From Macrostomum hystrix (taxonomy: Eukaryota; Platyhelminthes; Macrostomidae), in assembly GCA_950097015.1 (NCBI GenBank), contig CATNEN010000007.1, positions 1-64,000 of the forward strand: a stretch of 64,000 nt of DNA, read 5' to 3'. Each line of letters begins with the position of its first letter. Position 1 is the first letter of the stretch. Made by a program: the position numbers and the translations under genes. Shown one piece after another: positions 10,441-22,142 of this stretch. Below the pieces are notes generated by a model, which ran no database searches, was not told the DNA's origin, and saw only the letters and a list, made by a program, of their open reading frames with translations.

Positions 10441-12245
10441 TCACTGGCCAATCCTCGTCACCTGCAGGAAGGTGAGTTCCTTCCTACAAACGTGCAGCCT
10501 GAACTGATCCTGCCTCTCTCTGATTCCGTCCAGACTTGTCAGACTGACCCGGATTCGAGCTCCGGCCCGCAGGTGCCGTATGCCGATCGTCATGCAGGTC
10601 AAGGGCCGGCTGACGCTCAGTGACCTGGCAGCCGAACTGGGATCACTGTCGTCGATGTGCAAGGCGCACTCGATGGTGCGGACTGAGCTGGCATCCACCA
10701 GCTGGGCCACGAGCTGCGTGGTCATGTGGTACAGGCCGGGGCGCAGTACAACCAGTGTGGAGCCGCCATCGGCCAGAGAGAAGGCACCGTCTGCGACGTT
10801 TCCACTGCTGCTGTCTGGAGTCCATGGCGCCACAGTCACTGAGCTCTTGCCAGCTGGAATGCAATTTTAAGGGGCTAAATGACTGCAGACCTATTGCGGT
10901 ACCAACTACCAACTGCAGTACCAACTACAGAACCAACTACAGAACCAACTACAGAACCAACTACAGAACCAACTACAGAACCAACTACAGAACCAACTAC
11001 TGCACCAACTACAGGACCAACTACAGAACCAACTACAGAACCAACTACAGTACCAACTACAGTACCAACTATGGTACCAAAAGCAGTGCCAACTACAGTA
11101 CCAACAACAGAACTAACTATGGTACCAACTACAGTACCAACTAAACCACCAACTACAGTACCAACTAAACCACCAACTACAGGACCAACTACAGTACCAA
11201 CAATTACTAACAGTTGTCTAATCGGTTACCTCTGCTCAGAATGTCCATGTCGCGGCACAGATTCCCATAGAACTTGCTTTGACACGATTCCAAGCGTTCG
11301 TAAGCGATCCGCAGAGTGATCTAGAATGCGTATTGAATTCGTTTGTCAGGATTCAGAAGGCCCATGTTGGTCAGTGATTGAATACCCAGCCAGGATTTTG
11401 TAGGGCTTACATTATCAGCCAAGACGCTGTTCGCATTGTCCATGGTCCTGGCCACCTGCAGGTAGGTGCTCTCCGGCTTGAACACTTGGATCCTGAACTG
11501 GCTCTTGTCCAGAGAGTCGTCAAGGTTGCGCAACCGGACACCAATCACGTCACCACCCCGCAGCCTCAGAATGCTGACCGCCAGGCAGCTGATTGGCCGG
11601 CCGGCGCTCACGGACCGACCAGAGAAGGCCGCCCGGCCGTTGATGGTGATGTCGCACACGACGTCCTTGGCTGCGCCGGCTTCCTCCAGCAGCAGCTGGG
11701 TGGTGAGCTGAGTTTTTATTTTATACAAACCAGGCCGCTGCACCTGCACCTGTGCCGCCTGATTGACCACCGCGAAGCTGCCAGCCTTGGCGGTGCCATC
11801 GACAATGGCCCAAGGTCCGAGCTCGACATTTTTCTGACCCTCTGAAGTTTAAAAGTCAGTCAGTCAACAATTCTGGTTAATTCTCTAAATAACAAACCAT
11901 TGGCATTTAAAAAATTTAGCTAATTTTCTCACTTTTGGTCAGCACGATGGAGTTGCGGCAGAGGCTGCCGTTAAAAACTCCCTGGCACGATGTCAGTTGT
12001 TGGGAGTCGACTTTCATAAAAATCTGGAAGTTAACATTAAGAAATAGTTATTTGAGCCGTACAGTTAGGCGCGAAGGTTCACAAAGGTGCGCGAAATTTA
12101 CCGTGTCGGGAAGTTGGGACGAGTTCCCGAAAGGCGCGCCTTGTGCCAGCGGTATTCCTCCTAGGAGCAGCAGAATAGCGACCACGGCTCCGAAGCTGAG
12201 CATTCTCAGATGAGAAGTAGATTGATTCTTGGCGCAACTGGGCAT
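10441..12245 (-). CDS. TL2: two-domain TNF-like secreted or anchored protein
   Basis: I build five exons on the minus strand: 12245-12102, 12023-11933, 11841-11411, 11320-11230 and 10853-10441, giving 389 residues in one frame. A hydrophobic leader (about residues 15-36, LSFGAVVAILLLLGG) could be a cleaved signal from Met15. Exon 2 holds cysteine cassette 1 (C61, C70; TSCQGVFNGSLCRN). Exon 3 holds jelly roll 1 (LGPW entry, QRPGLYKIKTQL, TYLQVAR). Exon 4 is cassette 2 (C235, C244; ESCQSKFYGNLCRD). Exon 5 is jelly roll 2 (VAPW, RPGLYHMTTQL, TFLQVTRIGQ). Both cassette exons are exactly 91 nt and intron phases alternate 0-1-0-1, so a two-exon unit was duplicated. The family looks like the TNF/C1q clan. 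Tandem jelly rolls in one chain are unusual for TNF ligands. Exon 3 has no in-frame stop before TAG at 11323-11321, so a one-domain isoform by intron retention is possible. Confidence 0.8.
10910..11210. repeat. 12-bp repeat (ACCAACTACAGA)n in TL2 intron 4
   Basis: About 25 copies of a 12-bp unit, degenerating toward 11200 (ACCAACTACAGT, ACCAACTAAACC). It sits wholly between TL2 exons 4 and 5. The forward Thr-Glu-Pro-like open frames it creates are antisense to the gene and rejected as coding. Confidence 0.9.
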
Positions 12246-12324
12246 ACTGGCGAAATTTGATCAGGAAGCCTCGGTGAGTTTCTCTTAGAAGACTCGTTAA
12301 CTTTGTGGCAGAGAAATTTGCGCC

Positions 12325-12333
12325 TTATTTATA
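12325..12333 (-). promoter_or_regulatory. TATA box of TL2
   Basis: The minus strand reads TATAAATAA about 80-88 bp before the TL2 start at 12245. Position and sequence fit a core promoter. Confidence 0.55.
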
Positions 12334-12925
12334 GGCAATTTTTTGTCAGGTCATCCGCGCACTTCAGTCTAAATTGTCACTTCCGTTGGTTTCGCCACAG
12401 GCTGTAAATAGCATCAGTTTAGCCTCGCCCTCGACCAAGCCCTTCTAAAAATAGCGCCCGCCAACTCGAAAAGCCGCCAATTTTTTCATTCGCCATTCCG
12501 CACCGCCATTGTGTGATTCTTCCTGAAAATAACCTCTCGCCTTTGTTGACCATTGCCAAAAATACCCATTGTGCACCTGCCACAGTGGATGAAATTAGAA
12601 ACCTGTTGTTTGTGTTATCAATAAACTTCGACCTAGAGATTAATCAGAACTTGAATAGTTTTTTAATTTCTCAATTTGGCAACATTTCTTAGAAACAAAG
12701 TTCACCATCGCATACATTTTTAGACGAAAACATATTTTAAAGAAATTTCCTAAATACAATGGCCTTTTAAAACGCCCTAAATTCTATGATTTTAGTATTT
12801 TAAAAATAAAATCACGAAAAAAGTACCGGTTTATTAAACAAATATTATGATTCTCAATAATTGTTGCCCATCTGACGGACAGGCCCAAAATATTCCTTTA
12901 ATTAATTCCCACTCCACTTAAATAA
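12334..12925. other. No gene seen upstream of TL2
   Basis: AT-rich intergenic DNA between the TL2 promoter and the 21-bp satellite. No coding or structural feature was recognised. Confidence 0.5.
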
Positions 12926-12957
12926 TTTGCGCCATTTAGCAAGACAAACTGAATGCC

Positions 12958-15900
12958 AAAAGAGTGTCTCAGTATCCCTGAAGAGTGTCTCAGTATCCCT
13001 GAAGTGTGTCTCAGTATCCCTGAAGAGTGTCTCAGTATCCCTGAAGAGTGTCTCAGCATCCCTGAAGAGTGTCTCAGTATCCCTGAAGAGTGTCTCAGTA
13101 TCCCTGAAGTGTGTCTCAGTATCGCTGAAGAGTGTCTCAGTATCCCTGAAGAGCGTCTCAGTATCCCTGAAGAGTGTCTCAGCATCCCTGAAGAGTGTCT
13201 CAGTATCCCTGAAGAGTGTCTCAGTATCCCTGAAGAGTGTCTCAGTATCACTGAAGAGTGTCTCAGTATCCCTGAAGAGTGTCTCAGTATCCCTGAAGAG
13301 CGTCTCCGTATCCCTGAAGAGTGTCTCAGTATCCCTGAAGAGTGTCTCAGTATCCCTGAAGAGTGTCTCAGTATCCCTGAAGAGTGTCTCAGTATCCCTG
13401 AAGTGTGTCTCAGTATCGCTGAAGAGTGTCTCAGTATCCCTGAAGAGCGTCTCTGTATCCCTGAAGAGTGTCTCAGCATCCCTGAAGAGTGTCTCAGTAT
13501 CCCTGAAGAGTGTCTCAGTATCCCTGAAGAGTGTCTCAGTATCACTGAAGAGTGTCTCAGTATCCCTGAAGAGTGTCTCAGTATCCCTGAAGAGCGTCTC
13601 CGTATCCCTGAAGAGTGTCTCAGTATCCCTGAAGAGTGTCTCAGTATCCCTGAAGAGTGTCTCAGTATCCCTGAAGAGTGTCTCAGTATCCCTGAAGAGT
13701 GCCTCAGTATCCCTAAAGAGTGTCTCAGTATCCTGAAGAGTGTCTCAGCATCACTGAAGAGAGTCATAGTATCCCTGAAGGGTGTCTTAGTATCCCTGAA
13801 GAGTGTCTCAGTATCCCTGAAGAGTGTCTCAGCATCCCTGAAGGGTGTCTTAGTATCCCTGAAGAGTGTCTAAGCATCCCTGAAGAGTGTCTCAGTATCC
13901 CTGAAGAGTGTCTAAGCATCCCTGAAGGGTGTCTTAGTATCCCTGAAGAGTGTCTAAGCATCCCTGAAGAGTGTCTAAGCATCCCTGAAGGGTGTCTTAG
14001 TATCCCTGAAGAGTGTCTAAGCATCCCTGAAGAGTGTCTCAGTATCCCTGAAGAGTGTCTCAGTATCCCTGAAGAGTGTCTAAGCATCCCTGAAGGGTGT
14101 CTTAGTATCCCTGAAGAGTGTCTAAGCATCCCTGAAGAGTGTCTCTGTATCCCTGAATTATGTCTCAGTATCACTGAAGAGTGTCTCAGTATCCCTGAAG
14201 AGTGTCTCAGCATCCCTGAAGAGTGTCTCAGTATCACTGAAGAGTGTCTCGGTATCACTGAAGGGTGTCTCAGTATCACTGAAGAGTGTCTCTGTATCCC
14301 TGAAGAGTGTCTAAGATCACTGAAGAGTGTCTCAGTATCCCTGAAGAGTGTCTCAGCATCCCTGAAGAGTGTCTCAGTATCCCTGAAGAGTGTCTCAGTA
14401 TCCCTGAAGAGTGTCTCAGTATCACTGAAGAGTGTCTCAGTATCCCTGAAGAGTGTCTCAGTATCCCTGAAGAGCGTCTCCGTATCCCTGAAGAGTGTCT
14501 CAGTATCCCTGAAGAGTGTCTCAGTATCCCTGAAGAGTGTCTCAGTATCCCTGAAGAGTGTCTCAGTATCCCTGAAGAGTGCCTCAGTATCCCTAAAGAG
14601 TGTCTCAGTATCCCTGAAGAGTGTCTCAGTATCCTGAAGAGTGTCTCAGCATCACTGAAGAGAGTCATAGTATCCCTGAAGGGTGTCTTAGTATCCCTGA
14701 AGAGTGTCTCAGTATCCCTGAAGAGTGCCTCAGTATCCCTGAAGAGTGTCTCAGTATCCCTGAAGAGTGTCTAAGCATCCCTGAAGGGTGTCTTAGTATC
14801 CCTGAAGAGTGTCTAAGCATCCCTGAAGAGTGTCTCAGTATCCCTGAAGAGTGTCTCAGTATCCCTGAAGAGTGTCTAAGCATCCCTGAAGGGTGTCTTA
14901 GTATCCCTGAAGAGTGTCTAAGCATCCCTGAAGAGTGTCTCTGTATCCCTGAATTATGTCTCAGTATCACTGAAGAGTGTCTCAGTATCCCTGAAGAGTG
15001 TCTCAGCATCCCTGAAGAGTGTCTCAGTATCACTGAAGAGTGTCTCGGTATCACTGAAGGGTGTCTCAGTATCACTGAAGAGTGTCTCTGTATCCCTGAA
15101 GAGTGTCTAAGATCACTGAAGAGTGTCTCAGTATCCCTGAAGAGTGTCTCAGCATCCCTGAAGAGTGTCTCAGTATCCCTGAAGAGTGTCTCAGTATCCC
15201 TGAAGAGTGTCTCAGTATCACTGAAGAGTGTCTCAGTATCCCTGAAGAGTGTCTCAGTATCCCTGAAGAGCGTCTCCGTATCCCTGAAGAGTGTCTCAGT
15301 ATCCCTGAAGAGTGTCTCAGTATCCCTGAAGAGTGTCTCAGTATCCCTGAAGAGTGTCTCAGTATCCCTGAAGAGTGCCTCAGTATCCCTAAAGAGTGTC
15401 TCAGTATCCCTGAAGAGTGTCTCAGTATCCTGAAGAGTGTCTCAGCATCACTGAAGAGAGTCATAGTATCCCTGAAGGGTGTCTTAGTATCCCTGAAGAG
15501 TGTCTCAGTATCCCTGAAGAGTGCCTCAGTATCCCTGAAGAGTGTCTCAGTATCCTGAAGAGTGTCTCAGCATCACTGAAGAGAGTCATAGTATCCCTGA
15601 AGGGTGTCTTAGTATCCCTGAAGAGTGTCTCAGTATCCCTGAAGAGTGTCTCAGTATCCCTGAAGAGCGTCTCCGTATCCCTGAAGAGTGTCTCAGTATC
15701 CCTGAAGAGTTTCTCAGTATCCCTGAAGAGTGTCTCAGTATCCCTGAAGAGTGTCTCAGTATCCCTGAAGAGTGCCTCAGTATCCCTAAAGAGTGTCTCA
15801 GTATCCCTGAAGAGTGTCTCAGTATCCTGAAGAGTGTCTCAGCATCACTGAAGAGAGTCATAGTATCCCTGAAGGGTGTCTTAGTATCCCTGAAGAGTGT

Positions 15901-17525
15901 CTCAGTATCACTGAAGAGTGTCTCAGTATCCCTGAAGAGTGTCTAAGCATCCCTGAAGAGTGTCTAAGCATCCCTGAAGGGTGTCTTAGTATCCCTGAAG
16001 AGTGTCTAAGCATCCCTGAAGAGTGTCTCAGCATCCCTGAAGGGTGTCTCAGTATCCCTGAAGAGTGTCTCAGTATCACTGAAGAGTGTCTCAGTATCCC
16101 TGAAGAGTGTCTCAGTATCCCTGAAGAGTGTCTCAGCATCCCTGAAGGGTGTCTTAGTATCCCTGAAGAGTGTCTAAGCATCCCTGAAGAGTGTCTCAGT
16201 ATCCCTGAAGAGTGTCTCAGTATCACTGAAGAGAGTCATAGTATCCCTGAATTATGTCTCAGTATCCCTGAAGAGTGTCTCAGTATCCCTGAAGAGTGTC
16301 TCAGCATCCCTGAAGAGTGTCTCAGTATCACTGAAGAGTGTCTCGGTATCACTGATGGGTGTCTCAGTATCACTGAAGAGTGTCTCTGTATCCCTGAAGA
16401 GTGTCTAAGATCACTGAAGAGTGTCTCAGTATCCCTGAAGAGTGTCTCAGTATCCCTGAAGGGTGTCTCAGTATCCCTGAAGAGTGTCTCAGCATCCCTG
16501 AAGAGTGTCTCAGTATCACTGAAGAGTGTCTCGGTATCACTGAAGGGTGTCTCAGTATCACTGAAGAGTGTCTCTGTATCCCTGAAGAGTGTCTCAGTAT
16601 CCCTGAAGAGTGCCTCAGCATCCCTGAAGGGTGTCTCAGTATCACTGAAGAGTGTCTCAGTATCCCTGAAGAGTGTCTAAGATCACTGAAGAGTTTCTCT
16701 GTATCCCTGAAGAGTGTCTCAGTATCACTGAAGAGTGTCTAAGATCACTGAAGAGTGTCTCAGTATCCCTGAAGAGTGCCTCAGCATCCCTGAAGGGTGT
16801 CTCAGTATCACTGAAGAGTGTCTCAGTATCCCTGAAGAGTGCCTCAGCATCCTTGAAGGGTGTCTCAGTATCCCTGAAGAGTGTCTCAGTATCCCTGAAG
16901 AGTGTCTAAGCATCCCTGAAGAGTGTCTCAGTATCACTGAAGAGTGTCTAAGCATCCCTGAAGAGAGTGTCTCAGTATCACTGAGGCACTCAGTATCCCT
17001 GAAGAGTTTCTCAGTATCACTGAAGAGAGTCTTAGTATCACTTTGAAGAGTGTCTCAGTATCACTGAACACTGTCTCAGTATCACCGAAGAGTGTCTCAG
17101 TATCCCTGAAGAGTGCCTCAGCATCCCTGAAGGGTGTCTCAGTATCACTGAAGAGTGTCTCAGTATCCCTGAAGAGTGCCTCAGCATCCCTGAAGGGTGT
17201 CTCAGTATCACTGAAGAGTGTCTCAGTATCCCTGAAGAGTGCCTCAGCATCCCTGAAGGGTGTCTCAGTATCACTGAAGAGTGTCTCAGTATCCCTGAAG
17301 AGTGCCTCAGCATCCCTGAAGGGTGTCTCAGTATCACTGAAGAGTGTCTCAGTATCCCTGAAGAGTGCCTCAGCATCCCTGAAGAGTGCCTCAGCATCCC
17401 TGAAGGGTGTCTTAGTATCCCTGAAGAGTGTCTAAGCATCCCTGAAGAGTGTCTAAGCATCCCTGAAGGGTGTCTCAGCATCCCTGAAGAGTGTCTAAGC
17501 ATCCCTGAAGGGTGTCTCAGTATGC
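12958..17525. repeat. 21-bp satellite, about 4.6 kb, with higher-order repeats
   Basis: Tandem 21-bp units built on GAAGAGTGTCTCAGTATC, in all about 215 copies. Variants include GAAGGGTGT, CAGCATCC, CTAAGCATC and TCACTGAA. Higher-order structure is visible: blocks starting near 14307 and 15103 are nearly identical (796-bp period), and a 13-bp variant block (CACTGAAGAGAGT) marks boundaries near 13755, 14656, 15452, 15577 and 15849. The 21-bp period keeps many frames open on both strands (for example 12953-13873), and all are rejected as coding. The same satellite recurs at 23925-24710. Confidence 0.95.
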
Positions 17526-17687
17526 CTAAAGTCTACTCCTTGGTGTCCTTAGTTTAACACAGTATAGTTTCAGTCCACCCAAAATGTGTACGGACCCAAT
17601 TGAAGCAGGTGTAATAAATGAAGATCAAAAAATTTTTCTCGTAGAGGCGAGAAAGAGAACTTCCACTCTCTAAATTCTCTACCTGTG

Positions 17688-17842
17688 ACAGATTTCTTTT
17701 AATTGCCCTAATTTGTTCAGGTGTCCTTTTGTAGACAAGCGGAGAATGACTCAAGTACCTCGGCGTAGCTGTCATGCTGTCTGTGCGAACAACCTTGTTG
17801 TTGCCATTATAAACTATCCATAACTGACCATGCAAGCACTGA
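17688..17842 (-). other. Orphan exon-like open segment, unknown
   Basis: On the minus strand a good acceptor (TTCATTTTCAG) is followed by an open stretch of about 50 codons (reading CLHGQLWIVYNGNNKVVRT near its start). It ends at a donor-like CACAG|GTAGAG. The composition looks protein-like and no repeat unit explains it. I cannot attach it to a neighbouring gene or name the family. It could be one exon of a dispersed gene or a transposon fragment. Confidence 0.25.
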
Positions 17843-18021
17843 AAATGAACAATTCTGCAAAGAAACTATTTTTTTCTTTTATTTGACGCTTTCAACCGAT
17901 GAAAATATTTCAGTAGTATCGGCAGTACTACGGCAGTAGTATCTACAGTGAAAGCTGTAATTTTTGTTGTGTAACTGCTAGTACTACAAAGCTACTGTTG
18001 TGCCATAGAAAATTGACTTTG

Positions 18022-18026
18022 GATTG
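18022..18026. repeat. Target-site duplication GATTG (left)
   Basis: GATTG immediately precedes the left LTR and is repeated immediately after the right LTR at 22381-22385. A 5-bp duplication is typical of Ty3/gypsy integration. Confidence 0.85.
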
Positions 18027-18264
18027 TGTTGCATATGCTGCATGCTATGCTGATTTATTTATAGACTTATTCTCGTCTAAAAGTAGTCTATGTGCCATTG
18101 AGGCAAAATGCTACTGTACATCTTGTTTGCTAGAAGCTTCAATGCCCCTTAAGGGTAAAGAAATATAACAGCGAGCTTTAGGCTCATGCCAACTTGGAGC
18201 TGCTCTAATAACGCACTTCTGCAATTCACAAACCCAAGTGCCTTCGTGATCTTCAAACGTAACA
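18027..18264 (+). repeat. Left LTR
   Basis: 238-bp long terminal repeat starting TGTTGCATATGCTG and ending AAACGTAACA. The matching right copy is at 22143-22380. Confidence 0.95.
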
Positions 18265-18282
18265 TGGCGACGAGGAAAAACC
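18265..18282 (+). promoter_or_regulatory. Primer-binding site for minus-strand synthesis
   Basis: TGGCGACGAGG directly abuts the left LTR. TGG pairs with the 3' CCA of a tRNA, as expected for reverse-transcription priming. Which tRNA is used I cannot tell by eye. Confidence 0.6.
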
Positions 18283-18334
18283 ACTGGATTCACTGAAGAA
18301 GCTGTGTACTGACTACCTTACGTTCGCAGGAGTG

Positions 18335-21300
18335 ATGACTCAGCCGTTGGATTTTCGACTTGGAGAACTGCCTCTTTCTTATCCCGAGATCGAGCAGTAT
18401 TTCAAAAGACTGCAGTTTTACCTGGTGGCTTCAGGGAAGCAAGCTCACTCCAAAGCAGTACTTCTAGCGACATGCGGAGACGCAGCATTCACACTGATAG
18501 AAGAGCTTGCAAAGCCAAAAGACATCACGAAGGAGGAAGTAACGTTCGATGATATCCAGAATTCGCTAACCGCACATTTTAAGCCCAAAACATTGCTTCA
18601 CTATGAGAGACACGTGCTTCACTCCATGGTGCAAAAGGAGGGTGAATCGATTGCTACCTACATCGAATGTCTGAAGCGCCAAGCCAACAAATGCAGATTC
18701 GGTGATCTCCGAGACGAACTAATTCTGTCGCAGTACACATTTGGCTTGCGGAATCAAGTGCTAAAGCAAAAGCTTCTTTCAAGAGAGGATGTCACTTTGG
18801 AAGGCGCGATACAAGAAGGTTTGCTGTCTGAGTCGATTAGGATGGCAACAAGCAAGCCGGATACAATCGCGGCGGTGCAGAAGAAGAGTCATTCCGGATG
18901 GGTAAGACCAGAAAAGACGCCTGCCCACAAGCAGCAGCACAGTTGGGACAACCGCAAAGGACCGACAAAGCCTCGTGAAACTGGTCACTGCCACACATGT
19001 GGAAAAGCAGGACACGTCAGGTCAAAGTGCCGATTTAGGGATGCGCAGTGCCGAAAGTGTGGGAAGGTTGGACACCTGGCAGCAGTTTGTCGCTCCAAGA
19101 CCGTTAATACTCTGCAGAACGTGTGCCGATCAGAGGATTCTAGCCATGGGCATGTAGGAGCAATCTACGCGACAACCGACATCGGAGATCGTCATTCAAC
19201 GGATCAGTGGTTTGTTACATGCAAGATTGGAGACGCGAGTGCTAAGATGTTGGTAGATACAGGCAGTCAAGTTACCATCATACCCAAGCACGTTGCTGAC
19301 GGTTCCAATCTGAAATTCAAACCAGTTACTAAAACGCTTAAGTCGTACGGCGGATTCCAGCCAGAAATATACTCAGTCATTCAGGATGCAACGATTACTC
19401 TGTCCGATGGAAGATCTGCCACGGGAAAAGTGTATGTAGGCAGCGATTTATTGGCTATACTGGGAATGGATTTCCTATCGCGCCTGCACATACTACACAT
19501 CGACGGAAGTATTTCAGAAGATCTTCTTTGCATGCCAGTGGTGCGTGATGCAAATTCGAGATTTCTCGCGAGTTTCCGCCTCCGCTCAGATGCTAGAACG
19601 GACGGCATGCGATATCCAGCCAGATCTTTGCCCTTTTCTATGAAGTCCATGGTTGAGACCGAGCTCAAGCGACTGCTAAATGCAGGCATTATATATCCAG
19701 TGGAAGACCCAACCGTTTCTGCGCCAATTGTTCCAGTTTTAAAGCAGCAAGGCTCAGCGAGACCAATACGTCTATGTGGCGACTACTCAGTCACGCTTAA
19801 TCGCATAATCGATGCCGATCGCTACAAGCTTCCAAAGCTAGAAGAAATCCTTTCTAAAATTCCTAATGCCAAGTACTATTCAGTCCTGGATTTAGAAGAC
19901 GCGTTTCTTCAAGTTGCGCTTTCTCCTGAGAGCCAGAAACTTACCTGCATATCTACGCACCTGGGCTACTTCGCTTTCAAAAATCTTCAGTTTGGAATTT
20001 CCGCAGCACCATTAATCTTCCAAGAAGTCATGGATGATGTGCTCAGAAACGTAGAATGCACTGCTTCGTATCAAGACGATATAATAATTGGAACTCCCGG
20101 AGACCGACAACAACACATCCTGGTGCTAAACAAGGTAAAGCAGCGTTTGGCTGACAATGGGTTCAAGATTAACGCCCGCAAGTCACAGGAATGCCTACAA
20201 AGCGTCAAGTTTCTCGGGTTCATTATCCACAACGGCAAGCTCGAGCCTGATCCAGCGAGAATAGAAGCATGGGAAAATATGCCAGATCCCACTGATAAAG
20301 ACCGATTAAAAAGCGCCTTGTGTACTCTTCGACACTACGGTCTGTTCTGCAAGAATTTTTCTATCATCGCTCGACCGTTGTATTCATTATTGAAGAAAGG
20401 ACAGCACTGGTTCTGGAACAAAGAGCATTCACAGGCCTTCAAGAGATTGAAGCAAAGTATCCGACAAGGAGCGATAACTGCTTACGACTCGTCAAAGCGT
20501 CTGTTTCTGACTTGTGATGCGTCAAAGGATGGATTGGGGTTCGTGCTCTCTCATGACAGAGAGCAGAGACAGATTGTTTGGCTCTGAAGCAGAGTGCTCA
20601 CACCCGCAGAGGGTAATTATGCAAATATCGAACGAGAGGCGCTGGCTATCGTCGAAGGAGTTAAGTATTTCCACCAGTTTCTCGCCGGAAGAAGATTTAC
20701 AATTCTATCAGACCACAGACCGCTTCAGTTCATTTTCGATCACCATAAATCTTCTGAACGTGTTTCCGCCAGGCTTCAACGCTGGTCGCTCATTCTACGA
20801 GCGTATGACTACAAGATCGAATATTCCAAAGGCGATTCGATGTACGCCGCTGATACTCTGTCGCGACTTCCAAATGGCAATTGCATAACGAAGGAATCCG
20901 TCAACCTACTGTCAATAAATGCCCTGGACACTTTTGCGAATTCCGAAGATCTACTGCGTCGAATTGCTAAGACGAATGACTGCCATCTGCAGACACTGAA
21001 GCATTACATTCAGGGTGGATGGCCGGAGTACTTACCGAAAGTCATGTTGCCTTACTCAAAAGGGAAGCTTGAGTATACTATTCAGAACGGTGTTGTGTTT
21101 AAAGGATTGCGGATCGTTCCACCCAGTGAATTACGAACGGAAATTTTACACCTGCTCCATGAAAATCATCCCGGAGTTGTGCGCATGATTCGTTTGGCAC
21201 GACAGTATTTCTGGTGGCCAGGAATCGACACGCAGATAAACTGCTTCGTTCGAAGGTGTGCACAGTGTCAGCTTCACGCAAGAAAGCGAACTAACTCCAA

Positions 21301-22120
21301 TTTATCCTCTTGGGAAGATGCGCAGACGTTCTTCGAGAGAGTACACGCAGACGTCGCGATATTCAAAGGACACCGATTCCTAGTGCTAGTAGACGCATTC
21401 TCGAAGTGGGCGGATGTTCGGCATATCGATTCAATGAAATCGCAATCTGTAATTCGGGCATTTCGACAAACATTTAATTACATGGGTCTCCCACAAACCT
21501 TGGTGACAGACAACGGTACAAATTTCACGTCCGCCGAATTCGCCACGTTCCTAAAGGAGAACTTCGTTCAGCACCTTCTGACTCCTCCAGGTCACCATCA
21601 GTCGAATGGGCAAGTGGAGCGGATAATAGAAGAGTTTAAATTTCATCTAAAGAAGTCAAACGCTACTTCTGACGCGGCTGAACTAGAGCGAATTGCAATC
21701 GCGTTCTGTCTGTTTCACAATACTACACCGCAATGCAATGGTTCTATTCCTGCTGGTTTGGTGTTTCTTCAACTGCCAAGAACTCGCTTGTCAAGAGTGT
21801 GCACTGACTGGATTCAACCTCGACTACAAGCCGAACCAGTCTTCATTCGTGTGGAACACAAGGAAGAGAGGGTTCCGTCAATGATTACTACTTCCGTCGG
21901 AACCAATACCTTTCGTGACGACAAGGGTCGGCTGGTACATCAATCGGATATTATACCAAAGCTTCATGACGTGACTGACGGATCTGATTCCGACCAGAAT
22001 CAAAAACCCGTCTCGGAGGAAAAAACTACCGACGTCACGGCTAATCAAGCTACGGAAACGGCGCAAAAACTGAGGCGGAGTTCTCGCCAACGTCGACCCC
22101 CTGATCGTTTGGGTTACTGA
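18335..22120 (+). CDS. Ty3/gypsy gag-pol polyprotein with one in-frame TGA
   Basis: One frame runs from ATG 18335 to 22120, broken only by TGA at 20585-20587. In order: a gag-like region (about residues 1-190); two CCHC zinc knuckles (CHTCGKAGHVRSKC and CRKCGKVGHLAAVC, about residues 217-255); aspartic protease (LVDTGS, about 305); reverse transcriptase with the YQDD active site (about 578); RNase H (LTCDAS). The TGA falls in RNase H, between IVWL and SRVLTPAEGNYA. After it come the RNase H remainder (LSDHRPLQF), the integrase HHCC zinc finger (HENH, CAQC) and the DDE core (HADVAIF, VTDNGTNF, NGQVERII). The nonsense codon would truncate pol unless read through, so this copy is probably non-autonomous, though it may have been active until recently. 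Confidence 0.9.
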
Positions 22121-22131
22121 CGTTTTTCAGC

Positions 22132-22142
22132 ATCGGTGGGGG
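22132..22142 (+). promoter_or_regulatory. Polypurine tract of the Ty3/gypsy element
   Basis: CATCGGTGGGGG directly precedes the right LTR. A purine run at this place primes plus-strand synthesis. Confidence 0.6.

Noticed and set aside
10441-11770. Two separate single-domain genes, stopping at 11321 and 10441
   Set aside because: A GTAAGC donor at 11410 and an acceptor at 11321 join them in phase, the second unit has no leader of its own, and the combined length stays in frame.
12898-17502. Many 100-300-codon open frames in the 21-bp satellite
   Set aside because: Same effect of a 21-bp period. Frames overlap on both strands and break only at unit-length changes.
20594-22120. Separate pol gene starting after 20585
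   Set aside because: It is the same reading frame as gag-pol, interrupted only by one TGA within RNase H; no independent start is evident.
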